Positions 63,522-64,000 of a DNA stretch of 64,000 bases are shown here, piece by piece. Source of the stretch: Pseudomonas sp. EpS/L25. GTDB lineage: Bacteria; Pseudomonadota; Gammaproteobacteria; Pseudomonadales; Pseudomonadaceae. The stretch is taken from the NCBI RefSeq assembly GCF_001512295.1, contig NZ_LNUP01000001.1, forward strand, positions 53,651 through 117,650. Direction: 5' to 3'. The notes beneath the pieces were generated by a model. That model ran no database searches, was not told the DNA's origin, and saw only the letters and a program-made list of their open reading frames with translations. The position numbers and the translations under genes are program-made. How positions within the stretch are numbered: the stretch's first letter is position 1; each line of letters begins with the position of its first letter.

Positions 63522-64000
63522 ATGAGTATTCATTCCGACGCTGCCGATGCCGCGGTAGCCGATCAGGCGGGCGCCCTCAGCGCTCCTGCCCGATTGGGCT
63601 TGCTGCGCTTCGAGCGTCTGAATGAAGCCTCCTGGGCGATGCTCTATCTCGATCCACGCTGTGACGTCAGTCTCGGCCTGCCGGCACAGGCGCTGTGCTC
63701 GCTCATCGATGCGCCCTATGCCAGCCTGATGGAACCCAGTGTCCGTCACCGGCTGCACGAAGATATCCAGCTGCAGCTCGCCGAACACGGCAGCTACCAG
63801 GTGCGCTACCTGTTCCATTCCCCCAGCGCGCCCTGCCAGGTCGTCGAGGTAGGCGAAAGCCTGCAGCGCCATGGGCGACCCCTGCTGCGCGGCTATCTGT
63901 TGCGGGTAGCCAACGACGACGCGCTCTCCAGCCAGTGGGAAGCCCATACCCTGGCGCTACGCTCCAGCCTCGCCCTGCTGCAGGACAACCAGGACCACCA
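63522..64000 (+). CDS. dipA: DipA-like c-di-GMP protein, 5' part only
   Basis: The frame is open from the ATG at 63522 to the window edge (159 codons), so it is truncated on the right. The visible N-terminus includes LGLLRFERLNEASWAMLYLD, LCSLIDAPYASLMEPSVRH and GRPLLRGYLLRV, resembling the N-terminal sensor region of DipA (PA5017), the PAS-GGDEF-EAL phosphodiesterase that follows aceF in P. aeruginosa. The catalytic domains are outside the window, so the call rests on this similarity and synteny. AAGGA lies rather far (14 bases) from the ATG. Confidence 0.7.
   Translation, partial: MSIHSDAADAAVADQAGALSAPARLGLLRFERLNEASWAMLYLDPRCDVSLGLPAQALCSLIDAPYASLMEPSVRHRLHEDIQLQLAEHGSYQVRYLFHSPSAPCQVVEVGESLQRHGRPLLRGYLLRVANDDALSSQWEAHTLALRSSLALLQDNQDH

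Noticed and set aside
63231-63947. A 238-codon minus-strand frame at the right edge
   Set aside because: It overlaps the aceF 3' end, the terminator and the dipA-like frame on the plus strand, which has the better protein match.

Overview
The window is a 64 kb chromosomal segment from a GC-rich gammaproteobacterium, almost certainly a Pseudomonas (sensu lato). The evidence is the algU-mucA-mucD stress cluster, the tctDE/tctCBA citrate system, the waaF-waaC-waaG-waaP-wapP-wapQ inner-core LPS operon, and the glnE-aceE-aceF-dipA order, all with Pseudomonas-type proteins. I cannot fix the species; an early-branching lineage such as P. oryzihabitans is only a guess. From memory of P. aeruginosa gene order, three separate syntenic blocks are joined here: about PA0773-PA0752 (pdxJ to tctA), about PA3680-PA3692 (rsmJ to lptF), and about PA4996-PA5017 (hldE to dipA).

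Layout. Bases 1-393 hold the leader of an rRNA operon transcribed leftwards: boxA and three tandem sigma70-type promoters; the 16S gene itself lies outside the window. Next comes a leftward housekeeping run, lepA-lepB-DUF4845-rnc-era-recO-pdxJ (394-6460), then mucD, mucA and algU (6610-9492). nadB, sdhE/ygfX, ygfZ and an HDOD gene follow. A divergent tricarboxylate locus (13919-19323) has sensor kinase and regulator to the left and the TctCBA transporter to the right. Bases 19379-29000 hold rsmJ, an extensin-like protein, a DUF72 protein, tsaB, adk, ppc and two envelope lipoproteins. Bases 29055-55219 are mostly LPS core: hldE, a DnpA-like deacetylase, Mig-14, MsbA, several glycosyltransferases, an O-antigen-ligase-like protein, a carbamoyltransferase, four successive sugar-kinase-fold proteins and WaaG/WaaC/WaaF. 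A membrane glucose dehydrogenase (gcd) lies inside this locus. The window ends with glnE, aceEF and the 5' part of a dipA-like c-di-GMP gene.

Most notable: the envelope-stress module looks remodelled. mucB and mucC are absent between mucA and mucD and are replaced by a strong terminator. MucA lacks the C-terminal tail that binds MucB in P. aeruginosa, and AlgU appears to start about 28 residues early. Other points are two related 165/181-bp MITE-like elements in direct orientation around adk-ppc, a third, unrelated MITE-like element between msbA and an acetyltransferase, absence of opdH from the tct locus together with Crc/Hfq-type A-rich motifs and a small leader ORF, absence of ilvE between glnE and waaF with a 22-codon ORF in its place, and gcd inserted into the LPS core operon. 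No transposase, integrase, CRISPR array or tRNA was seen.
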